From Gracilaria vermiculophylla (lineage: Eukaryota > Rhodophyta > Florideophyceae > Gracilariales > Gracilariaceae), in contig JAHNZQ020000004.1 of NCBI GenBank assembly GCA_019155205.2, positions 4,628,131 through 4,692,130 on the forward strand: a stretch of 64,000 nt of DNA. Direction: 5' to 3'. Both the position numbers and the translations under genes were made by a program. The notes beneath the pieces were generated by a model, which saw only the letters and a program-made list of their open reading frames with translations, did no database searches and was not told the DNA's origin. The stretch's first letter is position 1, and each line of letters begins with the position of its first letter. Of this stretch, positions 10,224 through 19,500 are shown one piece after another.

Positions 10224-10620
10224 GTCGCGCCCCGCGTCGCAGTCCGCCTCGCAGCTGCCGCCCCGCCGCGCGCGCCCCGCGCCGCCGCCGCGCACGCGCA
10301 CCATGCCGCTGCTGCCCGCGCCCAAGCGCGCGGCCGCCGCGCAGCGCGAGCGCGACGAGCTGCACTTCCGCGCCAACCCCAACGCCAAGCTCCCGCAGCG
10401 CGACGACTCCGCCCGCCGCTCGGCCCCGCCCCACTTCCGCTCCTCGTCGCGCTCCAGCTTTCTGCCCAACTCGTCGTACTCCACGCGCTCGCTGGGCCGC
10501 TACACCCGCTCGTCCAGCTCGCAGCTGCCGCAGCGCCGCTCCGCCCCCCCCGCCGCGCCCCCGCTGGCCGCCGTCACCGCCGCGCGCCGCGACCCCGCCC
10601 AACCCCCGCCCGCCACGTAG
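9826..10620 (+). CDS. Unrecognised low-complexity basic protein
   Basis: A 264-residue frame begins at an ATG in the ideal context GCCGCCATGGC. The product is rich in Ala, Pro, Arg and Ser and would be largely disordered and strongly basic. Three islands look less random: YPSNLNPLPAHSARRRSRY followed by ELRLEQIAIWG (about residues 43-75), ERDELHFRANPNAKLPQRDD (about 174-195) and FLPNSSYSTRSLGRYTRS (about 210-230). I recognise no domain. The frame could be partly an artefact of high GC, but the start context, the non-repetitive islands and the placement opposite ugd favour a real gene. Function is unknown; a nucleic-acid or cytoskeleton-binding role would be only a guess from charge. Confidence 0.5.
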
Positions 10621-10971
10621 CCTCGCGCGTCCCGCCCGCCGCCTGCCCCCCGTCTGTACTTGGCGCTGCTCTCGCTCTCGCCACTCTTTGGCGCGCCAGC
10701 AGCAGCACAACCGCCAGCAGCCGCAGTCCGTCTCTGTCTCCTTCCCTCCCGCTCTCCCGCTCTCTCGCGGAACAAGTGCGCTCGCTGCGCCCGGCCTCCA
10801 CCGTCTCGCTCCCCACCTTTGGCCGCTGCACCGCTCAGCAACTCGCTCCATGGCTGACTACTTTGTTCAAACACCGCGCGCGCGCCTTGCACCTCTGTAT
10901 GCATGCAAACCCGCTGCCCATCTTTTTACTAATCACAGCCCAAGTCGCACAACCCAACGTCTGCCTCCCCA
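10621..10971. other. Tail-to-tail spacer, GC falling
   Basis: A pyrimidine-rich spacer (CTCT runs near 10,665-10,800) lies between the convergent 9826 gene and prfB. GC content drops through this stretch. No gene is seen. Confidence 0.5.
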
Positions 10972-11659
10972 TCACCCGCTGTTGCCCTCGTTTGCATTTG
11001 CCCGTCGCCATCGCAGCCAACTTGCAATAAACTCGTCAAGCTTTCCATCCAGCACGGCGCCCGCGTCCCCTTCCTCGTGCTCAGTCCGCAGGTCCTTCAC
11101 CACCTTGTACGGATGCAACACATAGTTGCGAATCTGCATGGCCCACCCTGCGTCCACAGCGTCTCCGCGGATGTCGGCCAGTTGCTGCACCCGCTGCTCC
11201 TCCGCGATCACCGCCAGCTTGGCTTTCAGAATTTCCATCGCTTTCGCCTTGTTCTGCGCCTGGCTGCGTTGCTTTGCGCACCGCACGCTGATTCCGGTCG
11301 GCCTGTGCGTTAGTCGCACCGCCGTTTCCACCTTGTTCACGTTCTGCCCGCCCTTGCCGCCCGCCCTCATCGTCGCCACCTCGATTTCTGACTCCGACAC
11401 TTCCACCTGCCTGGCGTCCTCCTCCTTCAACGCTGGCATCACTTCGATCCCGGCAAAGCTCGTCTGCCGTTTGCCCTGCGCGTTGAACGGGCTGATGCGC
11501 ACCAGTCGGTGCGTGCCCTTCTCGCCGCACAGATAGCCGTACGCGTAGTCGCCCTCGATTTCCACCGTCGCCGACTTGAGCCCGGCCTCGTCGCCCTCGC
11601 TCACGTCCAAAGTGCTCACCGCGTACCCGCACCCGGCCGCCCACCGCGTGTACATCCGC

Positions 11660-11691
<32 letters not shown>

Positions 11692-12258
11692 GCCGCCCGC
11701 GCCCGCCGTCACCGTCACGATCGCGCCGCGCGCGTCGTACTGCCCGTCCAGCAGGCGCTGCGTTTCGAACTTTTGCACGTCGGCGCCGAGGCTGTCGATG
11801 ATGCTCTCGGCCTCCTCGAGCATCGACGCGTCGGTTTCGCCCTCCTCGGTGGCGAGCTCCAGGAAGGCGCACGCGTCCGCTGTTTGCGAGCCCCACTTCT
11901 GCAGGCGCTCCACGACCGATTCGTGCGCCGCGAGCGTTCGAAGCGCCTCCCGTGCGGCGGTGGAGTCGTTCCAGAACTCGGGCTGCGCGGACTCGGCCTG
12001 CAGCTGCTTGACGGCCGCTACGTGGCCATCTATGTCTTCTGCCGCTGTGTTGGCTTCCACCCGGCTTTTCAGGGCCTGGAGCTTGCGGTGGAGGTTGCTT
12101 GCTCTCTCTGTCAGGGGCTTGACCGAGCACGTCGCTCGTGATGCCCCGATCTGCCAGGTAACGGCTTGCGGCCTTCTCGGGCTAACGGGATGACTTCGGC
12201 GCTCGGTTGGGATGAGAGGTCGCAGAGGGCAAGAAATGAACGTTGGACAAATCGGCAT
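10972..12258 (-). CDS. prfB: Organellar peptide chain release factor 2 (bacterial RF2 type)
   Basis: Class I release factor that terminates translation at UGA/UAA on bacterial-type ribosomes, here most likely in the plastid. The 428-residue product begins with a roughly 55-residue basic, Ser/Pro-rich presequence. It continues with the helical domain 1, then the stop-codon reading tripeptide SPF at about residues 256-258 ([19 protein letters not shown]), and the GGQ peptidyl-hydrolysis motif at about 303-305 in [20 protein letters not shown] identifies it as RF2 rather than RF1 (PxT). The bacterial programmed frameshift is absent, as expected for a nuclear gene. I chose the ATG at 12258; the frame extends 17 codons upstream without an ATG. 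GC is intermediate between the island and the rest. Confidence 0.93.
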
Positions 12259-13327
12259 GGCGGTTTTGCTGTGACGTGCTGGCGAGAAGGATCTGGATGC
12301 AGGGTGCAAAAGTCCTCAGCGATTATCCAGACGAGATTGATTTGCGCACCACGCGCTTTCACATGTATCAGAATGTTGAGAACACAGGTAACTGCAATGC
12401 CCGCGAAAGGGGAGCTTATCATGCAACCAAGTGACCGTGACCGTGGCCGTTTCACAAGTTTAACCCACGCTCTGCTCTGAGAACTCGCCTTGCATTTCCG
12501 TTCGCGGCAACCCCAAGCTTTGATGACGCCTGCTCTGCGCACAAAGAAATCGATGCGCACAACAGTCGCTGCACTCCCCTGTGCGAAAGAACGGCATAGG
12601 TTTATGTGAAGTGTGACAGGGGCGAGATCAAACATGGATGTCAAGCACAGTTTGATCGCGGGCTGACAGTAGCTTCAGACTTTACAGTACAATGAACTCT
12701 TTGTCGTGCTGTAGCGGTTATCTGACTGTTTTCGGGGCACCGAGCTTTATCTTTACGGAGCGTAGGTGGAAAACTTTAAAAATACACAGCCCTCGTTCAT
12801 AGGGCTCGAGGTGGGAGTACCAAACATGTATTGTTGTGAGCAATCACCCAAAGCGGCGAGAACGACGCTCATACATTAGACAATATAGCAAGTTCGTACG
12901 CTCCGAAAAGCTGCAGAGATGACTGTGATGCCCCTCGTTCCTCTCTAGAGTGTGGCTCGACAGTAGCCGCTTCCTGAGGCAGTCCCAACCCCGTTGGACC
13001 CGGGTTGTGGTCCAGAACTTCAGCACCTACTCCAGCACTGCTAAACCAAACGTACAAAACTTACAGTATTATGCACCAATAAAAACCAATTTGTTTCAGC
13101 AATTTTGGCCTGCACACCAAGTGTTTTGCTCCGCTGCTTTCCATACCCACAGCCTGGACTGAGACGATTTGAGCCGCAGTGCGTATCAATCATCGCGCGC
13201 AACGTTCCAGCATGGTCTGACCTGCATCCTGCGTCTCTACAAAACGACGTGACCAACCTCGAGCCAAAAGTGTTTTCCGATTTCAGGATTTCGCAAATAC
13301 CCCTTCCACATCAGCTCATCTACGGTG
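12259..13327. other. Head-to-head spacer between prfB and the 13328 gene
   Basis: No gene, tRNA or strong repeat is seen in this 1.07-kb stretch; composition is ordinary. It presumably carries both promoters. Confidence 0.45.
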
Positions 13328-13615
13328 ATGAATGCTGACAATGGCAACGGGTCGGCGAACATTGACGTCCACGCAAGCGAATCCTCTCATGAACAGGAGC
13401 CTCCGGTGTACACCGAACAAAGTAAAAAGCATTTGCTTTTACGCCTCCAGCAGGAGAGGGAGGTCCTTCAAGCGTTGCCGTCCTCGTCTGCATACGCTCG
13501 TCACCGCTTGAAAGTTGTTAATACTGCGGAGCAAATTCTCACCAAGCAGCACATTTCTACTGAAACCGACGCCATGGCCCAGCTACAAAGCCTATTGCAG
13601 TCCCTATCGCTATGA
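13328..13615 (+). CDS. Small helical protein of unknown function
   Basis: A 95-residue frame starting at the ATG at 13328. The first 30 residues are polar and disordered (Asn, Ser, Glu, His). From about residue 33 there is an amphipathic helical region (KKHLLLRLQQEREVLQALP), the segment SSSAYARHRLKVVNTAEQIL, and a final helix AMAQLQSLLQSLSL. I do not recognise the family. It converges on pheS with 51 nt between stop codons, which fits the strand-alternating layout of real genes here. Length and amphipathic pattern suggest a small subunit of a complex, but that is inference. Confidence 0.55.
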   Translation: MNADNGNGSANIDVHASESSHEQEPPVYTEQSKKHLLLRLQQEREVLQALPSSSAYARHRLKVVNTAEQILTKQHISTETDAMAQLQSLLQSLSL

Positions 13616-13666
13616 ACCCACTTGCCTACGTGCGCAAGTAACAAGATTTCTCCACAACACAAGCGT

Positions 13667-14899
13667 TTACAGAATGCTCGTGTCAATGTCAATCAAGCCC
13701 TGACGAAGGAAGCGAATATCGTTCTTGTAAAACTCGCGAATGTCTTTGATCCCATGCATTGCCATCGCAAACCGCTCCACTCCGAAACCAGCCGCGAAAC
13801 CAGACCATTCATCGGGGTCCAAGCCCACATTTTCCAACACCGCCGGGTCTACCATGCCGCATCCCAACACTTCCATCCACTTGTCGCGGAAGAACACGTC
13901 CACCTCCATACTAGGCTCAGTGAACGGAAAATAGGACGCTCGAAAGCGCGTCTTAATATTGTCTCCCAGCATTTTTTGTAAGAAGTGCTCAATGGTTCCT
14001 TTCAGATGGCTCAGAGTCAAGTTGCCCATTCTCTCGATCGCAAGAATTTCAATCTGGTGAAAAACTGGAGAGTGCGTTGCATCAACAGCGTCCCTTCGGA
14101 AAACTCTCCCCGGTGCTATGATGCGAAACGGCGGCTTGTTTTTCTCCATGTACCTGATCTGAACCGATGATGTCTGAGTGCGCAGCAATAGGGTCTTTTC
14201 TTCATTCAGGTAAAACGTGTCCTGCATGTCACGAGCAGGATGGTCAGCAGGGCAATTGAGGGCTTCGAAACAATAGTAATCCGTCTCAATTTCCCTGTTA
14301 AGATCCGGGTCGTCAACGAGCTCGTAACCGAGGCTCTGGAATATGGCTATAGCGATATCCATTGTACTGTTGATGGGGTGTATTCTTCCAACAAATTGGC
14401 GAGGTCTTATTCCGGGCATAGTCACATCAATCCAGTCGTCGTCGTCGTCATCATCCGCCTCTTCCAAGATCTTCTTTTTCCTCTCGCTAATCGCATCTGC
14501 AACTTGTTGCTTTGCCTGGTTCACTGCAGCACCGTATTTTGGCCTGTCTGTCGGTGGAAGCTTGCCAATAATTTTCAGCATTCCTGTTATGGAGCCCTTT
14601 TTCCCCAAGAACGCAACACGGATCCTTTCGACTTCTTTTTCGTCTTTCGCCTCGTTAAGTGACTGTATCGCCTTATCTACTTCGTCCTTGATTTTCGCCT
14701 CAGATTCGACTAGAGAGTGCGTCGCAGAAGACGAGCATGCCCTTATTTTGAAAGCGTATGAGTTCGCTTTCCTCTTTGGAGCGAGATGGTGCCTTAATCT
14801 TTGTCGAGTAAGGGTTGAGCATTTAAAGTGTTGTCTGCTGAATCGCAATGAACCCGATGTTGTCAGTCCGCCCACAAATGCAGGTTCGATGGAGTTCAT
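13667..14899 (-). CDS. pheS: Plastid phenylalanyl-tRNA synthetase alpha subunit, bacterial type
   Basis: Class II synthetase alpha subunit, charging tRNA-Phe. The 410-residue product has an approximately 55-residue Ser/Arg-rich transit peptide, the N-terminal coiled-coil arm (about 60-150) that grips the tRNA, an acidic insert EEADDDDDDDWIDVTMPG, then the catalytic core. Visible motifs include HPARDMQDTFYL, LLRTQTSSVQIRYM (motif 2 region), FHQIEILAIER, and the motif 3-like GFAAGFGVERFAMAMHGI. PheRS works as alpha2-beta2; red algal plastid genomes commonly encode the beta subunit (syfB/pheT), so this nuclear subunit probably pairs with a plastid-made partner. The start ATG at 14899 is the first in frame. 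It diverges from the 15538 gene across 638 bp. Confidence 0.94.
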   Translation of the reverse strand: MNSIEPAFVGGLTTSGSLRFSRQHFKCSTLTRQRLRHHLAPKRKANSYAFKIRACSSSATHSLVESEAKIKDEVDKAIQSLNEAKDEKEVERIRVAFLGKKGSITGMLKIIGKLPPTDRPKYGAAVNQAKQQVADAISERKKKILEEADDDDDDDWIDVTMPGIRPRQFVGRIHPINSTMDIAIAIFQSLGYELVDDPDLNREIETDYYCFEALNCPADHPARDMQDTFYLNEEKTLLLRTQTSSVQIRYMEKNKPPFRIIAPGRVFRRDAVDATHSPVFHQIEILAIERMGNLTLSHLKGTIEHFLQKMLGDNIKTRFRASYFPFTEPSMEVDVFFRDKWMEVLGCGMVDPAVLENVGLDPDEWSGFAAGFGVERFAMAMHGIKDIREFYKNDIRFLRQGLIDIDTSIL

Positions 14900-15537
14900 C
14901 TTGGATGTCTACCGTGCTGAGGCTTTTTTCTGAAGAGCATGAAATTTGCAAGAAGCAGCCTCTCTGCTAGAAGCAATGTCCGACAAGCGTCTCGCTGCTG
15001 AGGTTATGTTGAATCGCATTTTGCAGAAGGCGCGCAGATTGCTCGGACATGGGTTGTTATATGGTGTGCGGAGCTGGAGCTCGATACATCACAGGCACCG
15101 GTGCAACGTGTGCATGTGTTGACCTGGCGTACTTGTCTCCCGTTCACAGCAGAAACAAAACTAGATAAGACAAAATCTCGAGCATCTCCCGGAGAGCATC
15201 TCGGCAGCCCCGAGTCCGGACTCCCGACCGCAAGACGGCCCGAGGGCACGAAGGTAGATGGGTTACTGCGCAGTTGTACCGAACAATCTCATAGTACTCC
15301 GTCATAAGGAATCTGTACCATCGTGACAAACGTCTCGCGCAAAGAGCTTTCCTGGAAAATACCATACAATTCATCTTACTTTCTCGCATTGATCGGGAAG
15401 TAGCACGAGCTGCTCTCACTTCTGAACCCAAATATCAGAGTTTTCAACACCTTCGTCGTTAAAACTCAGTAGAGTTTACTTGTTGCCCACAGCAACTCTC
15501 ATATTCGCGAGGGTTTTGTGGAAAGAACACGCTCGCT
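14900..15537. other. Head-to-head spacer between pheS and the 15538 gene
   Basis: No gene or notable repeat is seen; it presumably contains both promoters. Confidence 0.45.
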
Positions 15538-15903
15538 ATGGTGGCAGCATTTGCCTTCACGTCGGTATTTCTCGGAAACATTGGGCATGGGCAACATCGA
15601 TGGCTGTCTACGCGAAGGCCAAATGTAACAAATAGCTTTCGAAAGCGTCGTCAGGTTCGTTCAATTCCCATGATGACGGATCCGCCAAAGGCCCCAATAG
15701 ATGCCCCCAGCGGTGTGCTGCTACTTTCATCCAGTGTGCTTGCCATCGCAGCCGTCGGTTGCGTTTTTGAAATTAGTGGGGGTCATCCCACGTACGGATT
15801 TCCTCTCACCGCCGGTATTTTGGCAGTATCGTTCCCAAGCTTTATCTTCCTGTTCTATTCCGCTATTAGAAAAGGACAGCTTGAGGCTCTGGACGATTCT
15901 TGA
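15538..15903 (+). CDS. Small plastid-targeted protein with two membrane helices
   Basis: A 121-residue frame starting at an ATG. The first 45-50 residues look like a transit peptide: hydrophobic start MVAAFAFTSVFLG, then Arg/Ser-rich and without acidic residues until MMTDPPKAP. The mature part has two hydrophobic helices, about residues 59-78 (GVLLLSSSVLAIAAVGCVFEI) and 87-109 (FPLTAGILAVSFPSFIFLFY), separated by a glycine-proline turn (SGGHPTYG), and ends in a polar tail. The pattern resembles short conserved cyanobacterial/plastid membrane proteins, but I cannot name the family. It is probably a thylakoid or envelope protein. Its downstream neighbour FANCD2 is on the same strand. Confidence 0.65.
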   Translation: MVAAFAFTSVFLGNIGHGQHRWLSTRRPNVTNSFRKRRQVRSIPMMTDPPKAPIDAPSGVLLLSSSVLAIAAVGCVFEISGGHPTYGFPLTAGILAVSFPSFIFLFYSAIRKGQLEALDDS

Positions 15904-16538
15904 CAGCCTTGTCATCATAGAAGCCTAGGGAAACTACTGTAAAGCTGGAATGGATGGTAGTGCAAGCCAGCTCAAGGAGAGCTTAGCAGAGCTTGGGATC
16001 TCTCAAGTCCTAAACCGAAGGAGGTATGGAGCATCCTCGTCCCATCGATTGTTCCGCCCTTCGTCACCGTTCACAAACTGGCTCGAACACGAATTTTCAG
16101 TCTGTCACCCTTTATCGTTGACATTTTTTGTTTCATTAAAACAAAAATACTTGCTTTGTGGACTTATTCAAGGGCTTTGTAGTTGAGAATAGGCTGGCGC
16201 ACGCAGAACCACATCAGCACCATTTAGTCCACGGAACAACAGATAACTCAACTGCGGAAAGGCAATCCGAGAGCCCGCTGGTTCAACAGGGCCTTCTGTT
16301 ATCCCTTTGGTGACCCCATGGTGCAGTATTTCACGAAAAAATGAAAAAACAATGCATGCGTGATCCACTTTTCGTATCGAAACTCTGTGCATCCGAAAAA
16401 GGCGGCAAATGGAAAGTACAATTTCCCCTTCACTTCACTTCAGGTTGAGCACCTTGAGCATGACAAAGCTCTTCCGTTCTCTGTGCGTTCTGCAGTGCTC
16501 GACATCTACGACGTGACGCGCACATCTGCGCCTTGGAT
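15904..16538. other. Spacer upstream of FANCD2
   Basis: No gene is seen. The spacer should contain the 3' UTR of the small membrane protein and the FANCD2 promoter. Confidence 0.45.
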
Positions 16539-19500
16539 ATGACGCAGTCGCAAGGCATTCCTGATTTCTCGGTTATATCAGAATTCGGAGAAGGAGAACT
16601 GAGTGAAAGGCTTTGGATTGGTGGCCTTCGTGTTGAACAAGATCATTACAAGCTTCTTCGGGGAACCCGGGCTCTTAGCATAGCACTTCGCGATGGCTTG
16701 GACTTTCGCATTAATGATGGGACTGTCGAAAAGCTGGTTAATGCCATTGAGACTTGCTGGAACGATCCCCAACGCATGAGACGGGCATGTGCTCCAATCT
16801 CAATGTCCGCCACTCACTTGAGCGCTCTTTCACCGTCTTTGGTGAAAATAATACTCTCCATCGACCTATTCCAAACCCCTATGATCTCATGTATTGTCAA
16901 TAAGATTTCCGAGCTCGGAGAGGATTCGTGTCCTGACAATGATGTAGCTCACACGCTGCTGAATCAGTTACGATGGTTAGACTTCATAGTTGATGGCCCA
17001 AAACTTTGCGAGAATCTCTTGTCTATCATCCCAATAATTTCCACATCTATGCAAAAAGAACTCGTGGAGGCTTTGCCAGAGATTCTTGACGATTCATCCC
17101 GGAATTCAGCAGTTACAGAGCTGATGCGACTGTTGGAGGAGAGCCCTTCGATGATGGGTTCTATAGTTGATGCGCTTGGCGCGTTGGGAGTTGATGAAGA
17201 GCGAATTGCGGACGTGAATTCATCCATCATCTCGACTCTGGCTGCAACAAATCGAGATATGCTACCCGTCACTCTTAAATACATTTTGCGGTCGTGCCCC
17301 CAAAACCTCCTAGTTGAGACAGTCAATTCTTTAAGAAGCACATTGGCGATCCCTAGCCTTGGACCCGAGATTGGAAAGCTTTGCCTAGATGCTGTGACAT
17401 CCGGACTTAGAATGTCAAAACCTGTTGCCGACCAAGTTCTCAAAACTTTGCGAAAGTTGGAAAACCCCACAGATCACAAACCAGCGGATCTATGGATTCT
17501 ACTAGCACTCACTGATTCGCCGCTGCATCGAAAGCCAGCCGAAATCCTATTCAGAAAGAAAGCTGCACACAATGCTTTTTCTCGCGCGCTAATCGAGGCT
17601 GCTCTGGCTCCTTTTTCAGATTCATTCCAAAACATCGCAGATCGTCTGCTCAGTCTTGCATCCATCTCTGTGCGATCGCATGAAACTGGAGCCAGAAGGA
17701 CGGGTGTGTTTCTTTTCACGATCCTATTTCGTCTTTTTCCAGACCCAAACGTTCGCCGCAATGTTCTATTATGTCTGCTAGATCATACAGGAACGCGTCG
17801 ACTCAACGAGACAGATGCTGCTCTTGAAGCCCTTTCCATCATAGCCCGCGAGAGTGAGGAAGATAGATCCCTTCTGCCGTACTCTGCTTTAATACAAGGA
17901 CTGCTAGACTATCTAGAGTTCTTTCGTCCTTCTCAAATTCGGCAAATATGGACTGTCTTAGGTTTCTTATGTCGTGCAGCTTCCAACAGTAAGACATCTG
18001 GACATTCCAAACATGGTGGTGATGCAAAAGTTCATGAACCTGGAGGAGAGTCCGATGAGTTAATGGGAGGATCAGAGCTAGCAACCTTTGAGATTCTATT
18101 GCGCAAAGAGCTCACCCATACCGACACGCATTACAGAACGATTGGGGTGATCGGAGCTTGCTCTATGGTGAAGACTCTTGGTACGTCTGTCCAAAACAAC
18201 ATACTTGCGATGCTTTTTGATGTGGGTAGGACAAATCCCTTCTGCCAAGCTCTTGTCTTTGATGAATTGGCTAAGGTTTTTGCTCAGAAGCCAAACGCGG
18301 AGAAGGAGACTGCTGAGAACATTCGTAAGACCCTATCAGTTCAGTTCGAAAGAAGATATCTCAAAGATTTATCCGAGACGGGACCCTTCGTGAAAGATGA
18401 GCTCTTGCTTCCTGCCGAATTGTACGGAAATTTAGAAGGTGAAGATACCGATATGTGTTTCTCAATATCCTTCCTTATTCGCAATGAATCTAGTTTACCT
18501 TCTCGCCAGGACTCGGTTCGTTCCATGGTTCCAAACTTACGACTTCTCTGTGTTCTGACGTCTCTTTGCTTCGATGGATCTCTAGCTGAAGTCGATGCTG
18601 TTATCGGCTCTCCACTTCATCTTCCTCTTCTTCCTAAAGATCAGAGCTTAGAAGACTTGCACATGCAAGCAAAGTATGATGTATTGCTCAGTCTGTTTGT
18701 CGCACATGGATGGATAATTGAACTCGTTAATGCGTTTGCAGAGCAGGAAAATGCAGAGCTAAAAGCAAAGTGTGTAAGAAGAATCGACAATCTGTTGGAT
18801 ATCACATCCCAAATCAACCGCCTGATCTCACATGTTCCGAACTGGTCAGAAGTCCTATTTGATTCCTACTGCGGAACGAAAGCCGCTATCTCAAAGTTTG
18901 AAGAAAATACGAGGCCATCAAGTCGCAAACGCGCAACACGAGAGACTAGAAATGGTTCGACGCAGATGTCAAGCTCGACCGCGGAGTGGAAATTATTGAG
19001 TCGCCAGTTGCATCCATCTGCCTTTTCTCTTATAAGAATCTCTGGGCCAGTATCATATCGGTTTACAGAGACCAATACGGAGCTTCTTCGAGAAGGAGAT
19101 CCTGTCTTTGAGACTGTATCCCTCTCCTCAGCAGCCCTACGGTTTCTTCTTTCTGATCTGTTTCATTATTTGGAAAAACGGGTCGGAAGTGATCTTCAGT
19201 ACGATAGTCCTTTTGGAACATTGCTCTTTCGTCCGGGCAATTACAAGCATTCTAGGGCTTTTGAGCCCCCAAGTCATCAGCAGACCGCAGCTGGGGTTTC
19301 TTTTCTTGGCCTGAAGGATCTTAAAGTAGCTCTTACTTCTTTGGGCAAACAGCTAAAGCGCAGTCTTACGCGCATGTTTCCCGAAGACGGAGACGAAGTT
19401 TTAGACGATTTGGACAGTTCTTCTCTGGATTTGGATAAAACCTGTGCCATTCTTTGCCTAAAATGCATCGCAATGTGTCTTAATTCTCGAATCATGTCGG

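Noticed and set aside
12258..12309. Upstream extension of RF2
   Set aside because: The frame is open for 17 more codons but starts at TTG; the ATG at 12258 already gives a suitable presequence.
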